DNA of 52,927 nucleotides from Planococcus sp. CPCC 101016 (GTDB taxonomy: Bacteria > Bacillota > Bacilli > Bacillales_A > Planococcaceae), in contig NZ_VOHB01000009.1 of assembly GCF_007859295.1 (NCBI RefSeq), forward strand, positions 1 through 52,927. The letters are read 5' to 3'. This document shows positions 20,961 through 30,966 of this stretch, piece after piece. The translations under genes were made by a program, and so were the position numbers. The number at the start of each line of letters is the position of its first letter. Position 1 is the first letter of the stretch. Below the pieces are notes generated by a model that did not search any database, had not been told where the DNA came from, and saw only the letters and a list, made by a program, of their open reading frames with translations.

Positions 20961-21278
20961 ATGGAGAGAGGAGATTGAGCAGAACTCATGAAAGCAGGAA
21001 TGGAGAAAGCCACCCATTGCTGCTTCCATATCATTGAGTTATATTCGAATCTTTTAAGCCCTCGCCTAAATTGAATTCTCATAAGAATATAAAATTAAAA
21101 CTTTAGTCTGTCGAATCTCACTATTTATTGGACAACTAGTGTTTCATATTTCCTTTTTTAAATGTATTAATCAAATTTTCTAATAAGTTTTTTAATTTAT
21201 GAAGGAGATTAGTCCTTTATAGCGAATACCCATAATTAGGGTTTAAAAATAGCAGCTGAGAGAAGGGGTGATGAGAGA
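20961..21278 (+). other. Long AT-rich leader region of spoVG
   Basis: A 318-bp stretch without a credible gene. The right end holds the sigma-H-type promoter (21201-21227) and the spoVG ribosome binding site. Bases 21080-21200 are strongly AT-rich and may be where AbrB binds, as at B. subtilis spoVG. A 28-residue frame at 20988-21074 has poor start context. Confidence 0.55.
21201..21227 (+). promoter_or_regulatory. Sigma-H-type promoter of spoVG
   Basis: GAAGGAGAT, 11 bp, AGCGAAT fits the sigma-H consensus (RNAGGAWWW, 11-12 bp, RNNGAAT) with one mismatch in the -35. spoVG of B. subtilis is a classic sigma-H gene. Confidence 0.65.
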
Positions 21279-21563
21279 ATGGAAGTAACAGATGTGAGAT
21301 TACGACGTGTACAAACGGATGGGCGAATGAGAGCAATCGCTTCCATCACGTTGGACAATGAATTTGTTATCCATGATATTCGGGTGATCGACGGGAATGA
21401 AGGGTTGTTTGTTGCGATGCCGAGCAAAAGAACGCCGGATGGAGAATTTCGGGATATTGCACACCCGATCAATTCAAGCGCACGCACAAAACTTCAGGAA
21501 GCTGTCTTAACTGCATACGAGCAAAGTGAAAACGAATCGGTATTGGAAAATGCCAGCGTTTAA
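21279..21563 (+). CDS. spoVG: SpoVG regulatory RNA/DNA-binding protein
   Basis: A 94-aa protein starting [11 protein letters not shown] with the conserved [17 protein letters not shown] block. In B. subtilis it affects septation during sporulation; in Staphylococcus and Listeria, which do not sporulate, it is a nucleic-acid-binding regulator of virulence, capsule and stress genes. That non-sporulation role is the likely one here. GAAGGGGTG lies 8 bp before the ATG. Confidence 0.95.
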   Translation: MEVTDVRLRRVQTDGRMRAIASITLDNEFVIHDIRVIDGNEGLFVAMPSKRTPDGEFRDIAHPINSSARTKLQEAVLTAYEQSENESVLENASV

Positions 21564-21578
21564 TAGAGCTGAATCGGG

Positions 21579-21609
21579 GAGCCTTCTATATTAAATAGGC
21601 TCTTTTTTT
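21579..21609 (+). terminator. Terminator after spoVG
   Basis: GAGCCT / AGGCTC stem with a 12-nt AT-rich loop and seven T. Confidence 0.85.
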
Positions 21610-21650
21610 ATTTGACTTTTTTTGTCATGGTATTGTCATGCCTTGAAACC

Positions 21651-21679
21651 TTGAAAAATCAAGGTTTTTCCGCTATAGT
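21651..21679 (+). promoter_or_regulatory. Promoter of glmU-prs
   Basis: TTGAAA, 17 bp, TATAGT. The -35 lies inside a small hairpin (AACCTTGA / TCAAGGTT, 21647-21666). The leader to glmU is about 120 nt. Confidence 0.6.
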
Positions 21680-21808
21680 CAATAAGGAAAAGCGAAATTT
21701 TCAATTGACATAGCCAGCTTAAAACTGGATCTATCAAATGACAGAATAAATGAATGGAAAGAATCGGCATAAAGGGTTCTTATCAGATCAAGAGTGGAGG
21801 GACAAGGA

Positions 21809-23182
21809 ATGACAAATACATACGCAGTAATTTTAGCAGCTGGCCAAGGCACCCGTATGAAGTCGAAATTGTATAAAGTGCTTCATCCAGTATGTGGTAT
21901 GCCAATGGTAGAGCATGTAACGCGCAACGTCGAGCAGCTTGGGGTCGAAAAAATCGTCACGGTTGTCGGCCATGGCGCTGAAAAAGTTCAGCAGCAATTA
22001 GGTGGAAAAAGTGAATATGCGCTGCAGGCAGAACAATTAGGAACGGCTCACGCGGTACAGCAGACAGCTTCATTGATTGAAGGATTGTCTGGAACAACTT
22101 TGGTTGTATGTGGAGATACACCGCTAATCCGGCCTGAAACCATGCAGGCATTGCTTGATCAGCATGCTGAAACTCAAGCTAAAGCGACAATTCTGACTGC
22201 AATTGCTGAAAATCCTACAGGTTACGGACGGATTCTTCGCAACAGTGCAGGCATCGTGGAAAAAATTGTCGAGCAAAAAGATGCTTCTCCTGAAGAGCAG
22301 CAAGTGAAAGAAATCAATACAGGTACCTACTGCTTTGATAACGAAGCATTGTTTGAAGCGTTGAAATTGGTATCGAATGACAATGTCCAAGGCGAATACT
22401 ATTTGCCTGATGTTATTGAAATCCTTCAAAAGCAAGGTGAAATCGTTGCTGCTTATGCAACAGACAGCTTTGATGAAACACTTGGCGTAAATGACCGGGT
22501 GGCGTTAAGCCAAGCTGAAAGCATTATGCGCAAACGGATTGCTGAAAAACACATGAGAGCTGGCGTTTCGATCATTGATCCGGCGACAGCTTATATTAGT
22601 GCACAAGCTGAAATCGGAGCGGATACAATTATTCATCCGAACGTCACGATTGATGGCGACACGAAAATTGGAGAAGACTGCGTCATTTCTTCAAACAGCC
22701 ATATTGTCAACAGTGCAATCGGAGACCGTACGGCAATCCGCAGCTCAGAAATCCATGACAGCAGCATCGGGACAGATACAGCTGTAGGGCCGTTTGCGCA
22801 CATTCGTCCGCAAACCGTTTTGGGCAATGACGTGAAAATCGGCAACTTTGTCGAAGTGAAAAAATCAGAAGTCGGAAACGACAGCAAAGTGTCCCACTTA
22901 AGCTATATTGGCGATGCTCATGTTGGAACGGGCGTTAATATTGGCTGCGGAACCATTACAGTCAATTATGATGGCAAAAATAAATTTCAAACGATTATTG
23001 AAGACGATACATTTATCGGCTGCAACTCAAATCTGATTGCTCCGGTTACTGTAGGAAAAGGTTCTTATGTAGCTGCCGGTTCTACAATTTCAAAAGACGT
23101 ACCTATCGATTCATTGGCTATTGCACGCGCGCGCCAGGAAAATAAAGAAGGCTATGCAAACAAATTAAACGGTAAAAAATAG
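21809..23182 (+). CDS. glmU: Bifunctional UDP-GlcNAc pyrophosphorylase / GlcN-1-P acetyltransferase
   Basis: Makes UDP-GlcNAc for peptidoglycan and teichoic acids. The N-terminal uridyltransferase domain carries [14 protein letters not shown] and the C-terminal left-handed beta-helix acetyltransferase domain (about residues 250-457) shows hexapeptide repeats such as IGADTI and IGEDCV. Length is 457 aa. The ATG at 21809 has GTGGAGG 8 bp upstream; GTG 21794 overlaps it. It is followed by prs after 15 bp, as in B. subtilis. Confidence 0.96.
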   Translation: MTNTYAVILAAGQGTRMKSKLYKVLHPVCGMPMVEHVTRNVEQLGVEKIVTVVGHGAEKVQQQLGGKSEYALQAEQLGTAHAVQQTASLIEGLSGTTLVVCGDTPLIRPETMQALLDQHAETQAKATILTAIAENPTGYGRILRNSAGIVEKIVEQKDASPEEQQVKEINTGTYCFDNEALFEALKLVSNDNVQGEYYLPDVIEILQKQGEIVAAYATDSFDETLGVNDRVALSQAESIMRKRIAEKHMRAGVSIIDPATAYISAQAEIGADTIIHPNVTIDGDTKIGEDCVISSNSHIVNSAIGDRTAIRSSEIHDSSIGTDTAVGPFAHIRPQTVLGNDVKIGNFVEVKKSEVGNDSKVSHLSYIGDAHVGTGVNIGCGTITVNYDGKNKFQTIIEDDTFIGCNSNLIAPVTVGKGSYVAAGSTISKDVPIDSLAIARARQENKEGYANKLNGKK

Positions 23183-23197
23183 GAGGGTTCACACCTA

Positions 23198-24160
23198 ATG
23201 GGCTATCAAAATGCAAACTCAAAGTTGAAAATCTTTTCATTAAATTCGAACCAGGAGCTGGCTGAAGAAATTTCGGAACACGCAGGCATTCCGCTTGGGA
23301 AAAGTTCTGTTACGCATTTCAGCGACGGTGAAATCCAGATTAACATTGAAGAAAGTATTCGCGGTTATGATGTATTTATCGTGCAATCGACTTCTCAGCC
23401 AGTCAACGAGAACTTGATGGAGCTGTTAATTATGATTGACGCTGTTAAACGTGCTTCTGCCCGCACGGTTAATGTCGTGATTCCTTATTACGGTTATGCA
23501 CGGCAGGACCGTAAAGCCCGTTCACGTGAACCGATTACAGCAAAATTAGTAGCGAATTTATTGGAAACTGCAGGAGCCACACGTGTAGTTGTTCTCGATC
23601 TGCATGCTCCTCAAATTCAAGGATTCTTTGATATTTTGATTGACCACTTGGTAGCCGTACCTTTACTTTCCGATTACTTCCTGAATGAAAGTGGCGTTGA
23701 CCTTGAAAATGTCATTATCGTTTCACCGGATCACGGCGGAGTTACACGTGCGCGCAAGATGGCAGATCGCCTGAAAGCGCCGATTGCCATCATCGATAAA
23801 CGCCGTCCTCGTCCGAATGTATCGGAAGTTATGAACATCGTCGGTAATGTAGAAGGCAAAACAGCCATCATCATTGATGATATCATTGACACTGCAGGAA
23901 CAATTTCAATCGCTGCCAGTGCCCTGATCGAAAGCGGCGCGAAAGAAGTATATGCATGCTGTACACATCCTGTCCTGTCCGGCCCTGCCGTACAACGCAT
24001 CAACGATTCGGTTATCAAGGAATTGATCATCACCAATTCGATTGCATTGCCTGAAGAAAAGAAATCTCCTAAGATTAAGCAACTATCTGTTGCACGCTTA
24101 TTGGCTGAAACCATCGTTCGTGTTCACGAGCAAAAATCCGTCAGCACTCTTTTTGATTGA
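23198..24160 (+). CDS. prs: Ribose-phosphate pyrophosphokinase
   Basis: Makes PRPP for nucleotides, histidine and tryptophan, and so sets the signal read by PurR encoded 3 kb upstream. The catalytic loop is [17 protein letters not shown] and the PRPP site is [12 protein letters not shown]. Length is 320 aa. AGGAGGG lies about 10 bp before the ATG. No terminator is visible between prs and ctc. Confidence 0.96.
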   Translation: MGYQNANSKLKIFSLNSNQELAEEISEHAGIPLGKSSVTHFSDGEIQINIEESIRGYDVFIVQSTSQPVNENLMELLIMIDAVKRASARTVNVVIPYYGYARQDRKARSREPITAKLVANLLETAGATRVVVLDLHAPQIQGFFDILIDHLVAVPLLSDYFLNESGVDLENVIIVSPDHGGVTRARKMADRLKAPIAIIDKRRPRPNVSEVMNIVGNVEGKTAIIIDDIIDTAGTISIAASALIESGAKEVYACCTHPVLSGPAVQRINDSVIKELIITNSIALPEEKKSPKIKQLSVARLLAETIVRVHEQKSVSTLFD

Positions 24161-24188
24161 TCATCAACAACACCTTTCTACACTCTAG

Positions 24189-24214
24189 GTTTCATTAATG
24201 CAACAAAGGGGTAT
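24189..24214 (+). promoter_or_regulatory. Sigma-B-type promoter of ctc
   Basis: GTTTCA, 14 bp, GGGTAT. The -10 is a perfect sigma-B match and the -35 has five of six bases. ctc is the classic sigma-B reporter gene of B. subtilis, which supports the call. Confidence 0.7.
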
Positions 24215-24273
24215 ATACTAAGCATGTACCTATCGTGATTATGTACTTTTAATATAACTGGAGGCTGAAAGTA

Positions 24274-24924
24274 ATGACTGTAAAAATGACAGCACAAAAA
24301 AGAGAAAGCAGCAAAAAGAATTCTGCGTTGACGGAACTTCGTACACAAGGCAATGTACCAGGGGTAGTTTACGGCTTCCAAACCGAAACGACGCCAGTAA
24401 CTGTATCGGAAATCGACTTGATTAAAACTTTGCGTGAATCTGGACGTAACGGCGTAATCAGCCTTGAAATTGATGGTACGACTAAAAATGTTGTATTAAG
24501 TGATTACCAAATGGATGCTTTAAAGGGCAGCTTTAAGCATGTTGACTTTTTAGCAATCAATATGTCGGATGAGCTTGAAGTGGCAGCAACTGTTCACTTG
24601 ACTGGCGAATCAGTAGGCGAAAAAGAAGGCGGCTTCATCACTCAGCCTAACCGCGAAGTGAATATTCGTGTGAAACCTTCTGATATTCCAGATGCATTGG
24701 AAATCGACATCACAGAATTGGCGATTGGTGATACCATCACAGTCGGCGATATTCGTGGAACTGTTTCTTATGAAATTTTAGATGAAGATGACTTCATTCT
24801 TGTTTCTGCAACAGCCCCTCGTACTCAGGAAGAAATGGACGAGCTTGAGACTGTTTCTGACGAAGATGCTGAACCAGAAGTGGTTGGTGGCGAGTCGGAA
24901 GAAGAAGAAAACAAAGAAGCGTAA
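24274..24924 (+). CDS. ctc: Large-subunit ribosomal protein bL25 / general stress protein Ctc
   Basis: Binds 5S rRNA in the large subunit and is a general stress protein in Bacillus. The N-terminal L25 domain covers about residues 1-95 and the TL5-type C-terminal beta domain about 100-185. A strongly acidic tail rich in Glu and Asp ends the protein. Length is 216 aa. CTGGAGG lies upstream of the ATG. Confidence 0.95.
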   Translation: MTVKMTAQKRESSKKNSALTELRTQGNVPGVVYGFQTETTPVTVSEIDLIKTLRESGRNGVISLEIDGTTKNVVLSDYQMDALKGSFKHVDFLAINMSDELEVAATVHLTGESVGEKEGGFITQPNREVNIRVKPSDIPDALEIDITELAIGDTITVGDIRGTVSYEILDEDDFILVSATAPRTQEEMDELETVSDEDAEPEVVGGESEEEENKEA

Positions 24925-24939
24925 ATATGAACAAGAAAT

Positions 24940-24972
24940 AAGGGGCTGTCGAGAGACAGTCCCTATTTTTTT
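24940..24972 (+). terminator. Terminator after ctc
   Basis: AGGGGCTGTC / GACAGTCCCT with one bulged base, GAGA tetraloop, and seven T. Confidence 0.9.
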
Positions 24973-25029
24973 GTTTAAAGCTCAATTATGATAAAATAGA
25001 AGGCAGTGAAAAAGCAAAGGAAGATGGAT

Positions 25030-25593
25030 ATGAAACTGATTATTGGCTTGGGGAATCCGGGCAAAGCATATGAAGATACCCGCCACAATATCGGCTTTAA
25101 AGTGGTCGATTATTTAGCGAATCAATGGAACGCTCCGTTGACGCAATCCAAATTCAAAGGCATGTATTCCATTAGCCACCGGCCTGAAGGCAAAGTAATG
25201 CTGCTAAAACCATTGACGTACATGAATTTGTCCGGCGAGAGTGTCAGTGCATTGATGGATTATTACGGCGTTAACCTGGAAGATATCATTGTGATTTACG
25301 ATGATCTCGATTTGCCGACCGGGCAATTGCGGTTGCGTCAAAAAGGCAGTGCGGGCGGACATAATGGCATCAAGTCACTGATTCAGCATTTAGGAACCCA
25401 GGAATTCAATCGGCTGCGCATCGGCATCAGCCGTCCACCGGCAGGCATGAAAGTGCCGGATTATGTGCTGCAGCGATTCTCAAAAGAGGAAAGTCCGGAA
25501 GTGGGAGAGGCCATTAAAAAAAGTGCCGGAGCCTGTGAAATCTGGCTATCCAAACCGTATCTCGAAGTCATGAATCAATTTAATGGAGCATAA
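25030..25593 (+). CDS. pth: Peptidyl-tRNA hydrolase
   Basis: Releases peptides from peptidyl-tRNA after abortive translation. IIGLGNPG starts the protein, His19 in TRHNIGF is the catalytic histidine, and [16 protein letters not shown] and GSAGGHNG are family blocks. Length is 187 aa. AAGGAAG ends 6 bp before ATG 25030; ATG 25024 is too close to that site. In B. subtilis fin (yabK) follows, but only 69 bp separate pth and mfd here. Confidence 0.95.
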   Translation: MKLIIGLGNPGKAYEDTRHNIGFKVVDYLANQWNAPLTQSKFKGMYSISHRPEGKVMLLKPLTYMNLSGESVSALMDYYGVNLEDIIVIYDDLDLPTGQLRLRQKGSAGGHNGIKSLIQHLGTQEFNRLRIGISRPPAGMKVPDYVLQRFSKEESPEVGEAIKKSAGACEIWLSKPYLEVMNQFNGA

Positions 25594-25595
25594 TC

Positions 25596-25627
25596 GCTTT
25601 GACGCATTCAGCGTACAGAGCTTTTTT
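25596..25627 (+). terminator. Terminator between pth and mfd
   Basis: GCTTTG-ACGC / GCGT-A-CAGAGC stem with a 5-nt loop and six T. It starts two bases after the pth stop. Confidence 0.82.
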
Positions 25628-25662
25628 CTGTTTCTTGTGTTTTTTTGAAAGGAGGAAGTTGG

Positions 25663-28600
25663 ATGAAACATATTTTACAGACCTTTTCGGAGGATACCCA
25701 CACACAAAAATTTATAGACGATTTGAAAAAAGGGCAGGATCATCAATTAATTTCTGGTTTGTCGGGCAGCGCAAGACCGATTTTTTACCAAACAATTTGG
25801 TCTGAAACGGAAACCCCTTTATTAATTGTGACACCGAACTTACTGCATGCCCAACGTGTATACGATGATTTGGTGCGGTTGGTAGGGGAACAACAGGTTC
25901 ACCTTTACCCTGCAGAAGAGTTGATCGCTGCAGAAGTTTCTTTTTCGGGACCTGAACTGCGCGCCCACCGTATTGATACACTTGATCATATGAAGAGTGT
26001 CGGCAAAGGCATATACATTACGCCGGTTGCCGGGATGCGCAAGTTGCTGCCGACAAAAGCACAATGGGATTATGCCACTTTGCGGATATCAGAAGGCGAA
26101 GAACTGAATACAGAAGAATGGCTTCTGAAATTAGTGGCAATGGGCTATTCTCGTACCCCTATGGTAACCACGCCAGGTGAATTTGCCCTTCGCGGAGGTA
26201 TCTTGGATATTTATCCACTGAATTTCGAGCATCCAGTGCGCATCGAGCTGTTTGATACGGAAGTGGATTCATTGCGGCTCTTTTCTGCCGACGATCAGCG
26301 GTCGCTTGAGAAGGTTCAATCGCTGTGTATTTTGCCTGCAAATGAACTAGTGTTGTCGAAAGACCAGAAAATTAAACTGGCAGGGAAATTAGAAGAGAAA
26401 CTGGCAGCTAGTTTGAAAAAAATAAAAGCTGACGATACGAAAGCTTTGATGCTCCAGCATATTCAGCATGATATGGATTTATTGAAGCAAGGTGAGACGC
26501 CGGAACAGCTGGCGAAGTATGCTTCCATGATCGATACTCAATCAGCGTTTTTAGGCGATTATTTCCCGGGCAATGGACTAGTCTTTTTTGATGAGCTGGG
26601 ACGCATCCAGGAAATGACCGATACATTAGAACGCGAAGAAGGCGATTGGATTGTATCGTTACTAGAAGAAGGAAAGTTTCTGCACGACGTTTCCTTAACT
26701 TATACGTTCCGTGAAATAATGGCAAAGCTTCAGCAAAAAGTGACGTTTCTTTCTTTATTTGTCCGGACGTTCCCAATGGTCTCGGTCAAGAAGTCCATCG
26801 CCTTTTCTTGTAAGCCGATGCAATCATTCCATGGACAGATGCATCTGTTGAAAGCGGAAATGGAACGCTGGACGTTAGGGAAGTTCCAGATCTTTATCGT
26901 GGCGCAGGGCGATGACCGCCTTCAAAAAGTTCGCGCTGTTCTGGCGGATTACGATATGGAAGCGGAGATTGCCTTGCCTTCGACAGAGATCCAAGGCGGC
27001 AAAATCTATTTGGTTGATGGGGAACTGGCGACAGGGTTTGAAATGCCGCTTCAGCGTTTGACCGTCATTACGGATTCGGAGTTGTTCAAGCAGCAGCCGA
27101 AGAAGAAAACGCGTGCTCAAAAACTGACGAATGCAGAGCGTATCAAGAGTTACTCTGAAATCAAACCGGGCGATTACATTGTGCATATTCACCATGGCAT
27201 TGGCCGCTTTGTGGGCATCGAAACCCTGGAAAGCGGAGGCGTCCATAAAGACTATCTCCATATTGTCTACAAAGCAGACGATAAGTTATTCGTGCCGGTC
27301 GATAAAATCGACTTGATCCAAAAATACATCGCGTCTGAAGAAAAAGAACCAAAGCTTCATAAGATGGGCGGTGCAGAATGGAAGAAAACTCGCACGAAAG
27401 TTTCTGCAGCAGTACAGGACATTGCGGATGACCTGATCAAGCTGTATGCAGAACGGGAAGCGTTGAGAGGTTTTGCTTTCTCTGAAGAACAGGACATGCA
27501 GCGCCAATTTGAAGCGGAGTTCCCTTATGAAGAAACCGTCGACCAGCTGCGCTCGATTAATGAAGTAAAGCGCGACATGGAAAACGAACGGCCGATGGAC
27601 CGCTTAATTTGTGGGGACGTCGGCTACGGCAAAACAGAAGTGGCGATTCGTGCGGCATTCAAAGCGGTATTGGACGGCAAGCAAGTGGCGTTCCTCGTAC
27701 CGACGACGATATTGGCGCAGCAGCATTTTGAAACGATGAGCGAGCGCTTCAAAGATTATCCGATCACGGTCGGCTTGATGAGCCGGTTCCGCTCCAAAAA
27801 ACAGCAGACCGAGACCGTCAAAGGCTTGAAAAATGGGTCGGTTGACGTGGTTGTCGGCACACACCGTATTTTATCGAAAGATATGCAGTACAAGGACCTT
27901 GGATTATTGATCATCGATGAAGAACAGCGCTTCGGTGTGACCCATAAGGAAAAAATCAAGCAAATGAAGACGAACGTGGATGTTCTGACGCTGACGGCAA
28001 CCCCAATTCCGCGGACGCTTCATATGTCGATGATCGGCGTACGCGATTTGTCTGTCATCGAAACACCGCCGGCAAATCGTTTCCCGGTGCAAAGCTACGT
28101 CATGGAACATAATGGCGCGCTCGTACGCGAAGCGATCGAACGCGAAATGGCACGCGGCGGACAAGTATTTTATTTGTATAACCGAGTCGATGATATGACG
28201 CGGAAAGTGGAGGAGATCCAGCAACTGGTGCCGGAAGCCCGCGTCGGCTATGCCCATGGGCAAATGAGTGAAACCGAACTGGAATCGGTTATTTTAGGTT
28301 TCCTGGACGGTGATTACGATGTCCTGGTGACCACCACCATCATCGAAACTGGCATTGATATTCCAAACGTCAATACCTTGATTGTCTACAATGCCGACCG
28401 CATGGGCTTGTCGCAGCTTTATCAATTGCGTGGACGTGTCGGACGCTCGAGCCGAGTGGCTTACGCTTATTTCATGTATCAGCGCGACAAAGTACTGACT
28501 GACGTCGCAGAAAAACGCCTGATGGCCATCAAGGAATTTACAGAGCTCGGCTCCGGCTTCAAAATCGCTATGCGTGATTTGACGATCCGCGGTGCAGGTA

Positions 28601-29196
28601 ATTTACTTGGTTCGCAACAGCATGGCTTCATCGATTCTGTCGGCTTTGATTTGTATTCGCAAATGTTGCAGGAAGCAATCGAAGAACGTCAATCCGGCGT
28701 CAAAAAAGAAGTGGTGCCGGAAATCGAGATTTCACTCGACATCGATGCTTATATTCCGGACTCCTATGTCAGCGACGGCTACCAGAAAATACAAATGTAC
28801 AAACGCGTCAAAGGAATAGATACGGAAGAGGAAATGACTGAGCTGCAAGATGAATTGATCGACCGGTTCGGCGATATGCCAAATGAAACCGACAGCTTGC
28901 TCCGGATTGCCCGCATGAAAGTATGGGCGCGCCAGGTAGGTGTGGAGTCAATCAAACAAAACGGCAAAGTCGTGACCATCCGTCTGAGTGAAAAAGGAAC
29001 AGCCAGCATTGACGGCGGCAAAGTCGTGGAGGAATCTGCAGTTTATGGCCGCGCAGTTGGATTTAGCATGTCGGGGCAGCAGCTAGTCATGACCATCGAT
29101 GAAAACAAAACTAAAAAACTGCATCCGTTTGATGTCCTAGAAGGTATGATGAAATTATTGCCGGAATCACTTCGTGAAGTAAAACCGATTAGTTGA
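25663..29196 (+). CDS. mfd: Transcription-repair coupling factor
   Basis: DNA translocase that removes RNA polymerase stalled at lesions and recruits UvrA. Order: UvrB-homology region (about 1-330), CarD-like RNA-polymerase-interaction domain (about 490-560, KPGDYIVHIHHGIGRFVG), then RecG-like helicase domains with Walker A GDVGYGKT at 651-658 and the DEEQRF box, then the C-terminal TRCF domain. Length is 1177 aa. AAAGGAGG sits 8 bp before ATG 25663. spoVT, next in B. subtilis, is missing. Confidence 0.97.
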   Translation: MKHILQTFSEDTHTQKFIDDLKKGQDHQLISGLSGSARPIFYQTIWSETETPLLIVTPNLLHAQRVYDDLVRLVGEQQVHLYPAEELIAAEVSFSGPELRAHRIDTLDHMKSVGKGIYITPVAGMRKLLPTKAQWDYATLRISEGEELNTEEWLLKLVAMGYSRTPMVTTPGEFALRGGILDIYPLNFEHPVRIELFDTEVDSLRLFSADDQRSLEKVQSLCILPANELVLSKDQKIKLAGKLEEKLAASLKKIKADDTKALMLQHIQHDMDLLKQGETPEQLAKYASMIDTQSAFLGDYFPGNGLVFFDELGRIQEMTDTLEREEGDWIVSLLEEGKFLHDVSLTYTFREIMAKLQQKVTFLSLFVRTFPMVSVKKSIAFSCKPMQSFHGQMHLLKAEMERWTLGKFQIFIVAQGDDRLQKVRAVLADYDMEAEIALPSTEIQGGKIYLVDGELATGFEMPLQRLTVITDSELFKQQPKKKTRAQKLTNAERIKSYSEIKPGDYIVHIHHGIGRFVGIETLESGGVHKDYLHIVYKADDKLFVPVDKIDLIQKYIASEEKEPKLHKMGGAEWKKTRTKVSAAVQDIADDLIKLYAEREALRGFAFSEEQDMQRQFEAEFPYEETVDQLRSINEVKRDMENERPMDRLICGDVGYGKTEVAIRAAFKAVLDGKQVAFLVPTTILAQQHFETMSERFKDYPITVGLMSRFRSKKQQTETVKGLKNGSVDVVVGTHRILSKDMQYKDLGLLIIDEEQRFGVTHKEKIKQMKTNVDVLTLTATPIPRTLHMSMIGVRDLSVIETPPANRFPVQSYVMEHNGALVREAIEREMARGGQVFYLYNRVDDMTRKVEEIQQLVPEARVGYAHGQMSETELESVILGFLDGDYDVLVTTTIIETGIDIPNVNTLIVYNADRMGLSQLYQLRGRVGRSSRVAYAYFMYQRDKVLTDVAEKRLMAIKEFTELGSGFKIAMRDLTIRGAGNLLGSQQHGFIDSVGFDLYSQMLQEAIEERQSGVKKEVVPEIEISLDIDAYIPDSYVSDGYQKIQMYKRVKGIDTEEEMTELQDELIDRFGDMPNETDSLLRIARMKVWARQVGVESIKQNGKVVTIRLSEKGTASIDGGKVVEESAVYGRAVGFSMSGQQLVMTIDENKTKKLHPFDVLEGMMKLLPESLREVKPIS

Positions 29197-29271
29197 ATTA
29201 GCAAAGTTGGACTGCGGCCCGAACTTTTTAAACTGTTTAAGATAAGCAAGGCTGCTGAAATCGTTCTAGGC

Positions 29272-29301
29272 TTGATGACTTCCTTAAGGGAAGCGTTATA
29301 T
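29272..29301 (+). promoter_or_regulatory. Possible promoter of the yabM-mazG-rqcP unit
   Basis: TTGATG, 18 bp, TTATAT. The spacer holds a perfect inverted repeat, CTTCC-TTAAG-GGAAG (29279-29293), which could be an operator. Confidence 0.45.
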
Positions 29302-29379
29302 AAAAGCAAAATCCTTTTTTCAACAGATAAAATGAATATAAGTAAGAGATGGGTGGGTCCGGTGAACAAGGAAGGCACA

Positions 29380-30966
29380 ATGAAATCATTTATGAAAGGC
29401 GCTGTGCTGCTGACGATCGCTGGATTTATCGTCAAGCTGCTGAGCGCGGTCTACCGGGTGCCTTTTCAGAACCTCGTCGGAGACCAAGGTTTCTATATTT
29501 ATCAGCAAGTTTATCCGTTTGTCGCCATTTTCGGCATCTGGACTTCCTATGGCTTTGCAGTAGCGGTTTCCAAATTGCTGGCGGATACTGGCAAGCAGGC
29601 GCATGGAACGATCTTGCGTATTGCGTTCATGTATGTAGCTGCCATCTCCATTGCGGTATTTGTGCTGTTGTTTTTCGGTGCGGATCTGCTGGCAGGCTGG
29701 ATGGGCGATCAGCAATTGGAGCGATTGCTGAAAGTGGGTGCGTTTTCGGTGCTGCTAATGGCGCCCCTTGCTGTTCTGAAAGGCTATTTTCAGTCGCTTA
29801 ATGATATGGCGCCAGTGGCCTATGCCCAGGTGATGGAGCAGGGACTCCGTGTGACAGTCATTTTGGTCGGTACTTGGATTGTCGTCTCGAGTGGTTTTTC
29901 GTTGTATGCTGCTGGACAGACGGCAATGCTTGGCGCTGTAGCGGGTGGACTCGGAGCGGTCGTCCTGTTGCTGATTTATTTCCGCAGACATGCAGCCTTT
30001 CTAAAACAGCCTTCGACAATTCGTGCCTGGCCCATCGTTAAGGAAATGACTGCTGTCAGCCTGAGTGTCAGCATGAGCTCTTTAATTCTTCTGTTGTTCC
30101 AGTTGGTCGATTCATTTACAGTATTCCGGCTGCTTGAGGAAAGCGGTGTCGCGAGTCTAGTCGCCATGGAGCAGAAAGGAATTTATGACCGCGGCCAGCC
30201 GTTGGTGCAATTCGGCATCCTAATTGCCACTTCGCTTACATTGGCAGTTGTTCCTTTGGTAGCCCGCACTTCCAAAAAAACGGGAGGACGACCAGCCGAA
30301 ATGTATGCCCGCTTAGCTTTCCGTGTGTCGTTCTTGTTTGCGTTCGCTGCTGCGGCCGGGCTGACGTTCGTTATGCCTTATGTCAATGAAATGCTGTTTC
30401 AGACACGTGAGCAATCTTTAGCGTTGATCATTTTCAGTTGGCAAATCGTCTGGATGTCGCTCTTGTTGATTATGACGGCAATGCTGCACGGACTCGGTAA
30501 GGTGAGAGTTCCTGCTTTATTGCTGGTGCTGGGATTGGCAGTAAAAGTCGTCAGTAATTTGCTGCTGCTTCCCGTATGGGGAGTGATGGGAGCGGCTGTT
30601 GCCGGAAATGTTGGCCTAGCAATAATTGTGGCCGGGCTGTTGTTCTACTTCAAAAAAGTTTGGCCAATGCAATTTGCGCCGCTTTCCTATTACAGCTGGC
30701 TGTTCGGAGCAGCAGCGGCGATGTCAGCAGTGGTGCTCGGCTGGTCGGTTTTAGCAGATGGCTATTTGTTTGATGGCCTGTCCAGCCGATTAAGTGCAGC
30801 TTTGACAACGGCGACAGCCATCCCGCTTGGTGCTTTCGTATTCATGGTGCTGATCAGCAAAAGCCGCATCATTACGGAAAAAGAATGGTACATCATTCCA
30901 TTCGGCCGCAAGCTGGCAGGATTTCAGTTAGCAATAAATTCAAAGAAAAAAGGTGGAAAACGATGA
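29380..30966 (+). CDS. yabM: MOP-superfamily polysaccharide/lipid exporter (YabM, MurJ/SpoVB-like)
   Basis: Integral membrane protein with about 14 hydrophobic segments and the family N-terminus LLSAVYRVPFQNLVGDQGFY. Relatives flip lipid-linked cell-envelope precursors (MurJ, SpoVB). Length is 528 aa from ATG 29380, which follows AAGGAAGG with tight spacing; GTG 29362 with GGTGG 5 bp upstream is an almost equal alternative. The stop overlaps the mazG start. The substrate is unknown. Confidence 0.87.
   Translation: MKSFMKGAVLLTIAGFIVKLLSAVYRVPFQNLVGDQGFYIYQQVYPFVAIFGIWTSYGFAVAVSKLLADTGKQAHGTILRIAFMYVAAISIAVFVLLFFGADLLAGWMGDQQLERLLKVGAFSVLLMAPLAVLKGYFQSLNDMAPVAYAQVMEQGLRVTVILVGTWIVVSSGFSLYAAGQTAMLGAVAGGLGAVVLLLIYFRRHAAFLKQPSTIRAWPIVKEMTAVSLSVSMSSLILLLFQLVDSFTVFRLLEESGVASLVAMEQKGIYDRGQPLVQFGILIATSLTLAVVPLVARTSKKTGGRPAEMYARLAFRVSFLFAFAAAAGLTFVMPYVNEMLFQTREQSLALIIFSWQIVWMSLLLIMTAMLHGLGKVRVPALLLVLGLAVKVVSNLLLLPVWGVMGAAVAGNVGLAIIVAGLLFYFKKVWPMQFAPLSYYSWLFGAAAAMSAVVLGWSVLADGYLFDGLSSRLSAALTTATAIPLGAFVFMVLISKSRIITEKEWYIIPFGRKLAGFQLAINSKKKGGKR

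Noticed and set aside
20988..21074. A 28-residue frame in the spoVG leader preceded by AGAGGAGA.
   Set aside because: The purine stretch is too far from the ATG and the peptide has no familiar features.
29204..29231. A terminator after mfd.
   Set aside because: The pairing of AAGTTGG with the downstream AACTT arm is short and interrupted; too weak to annotate.
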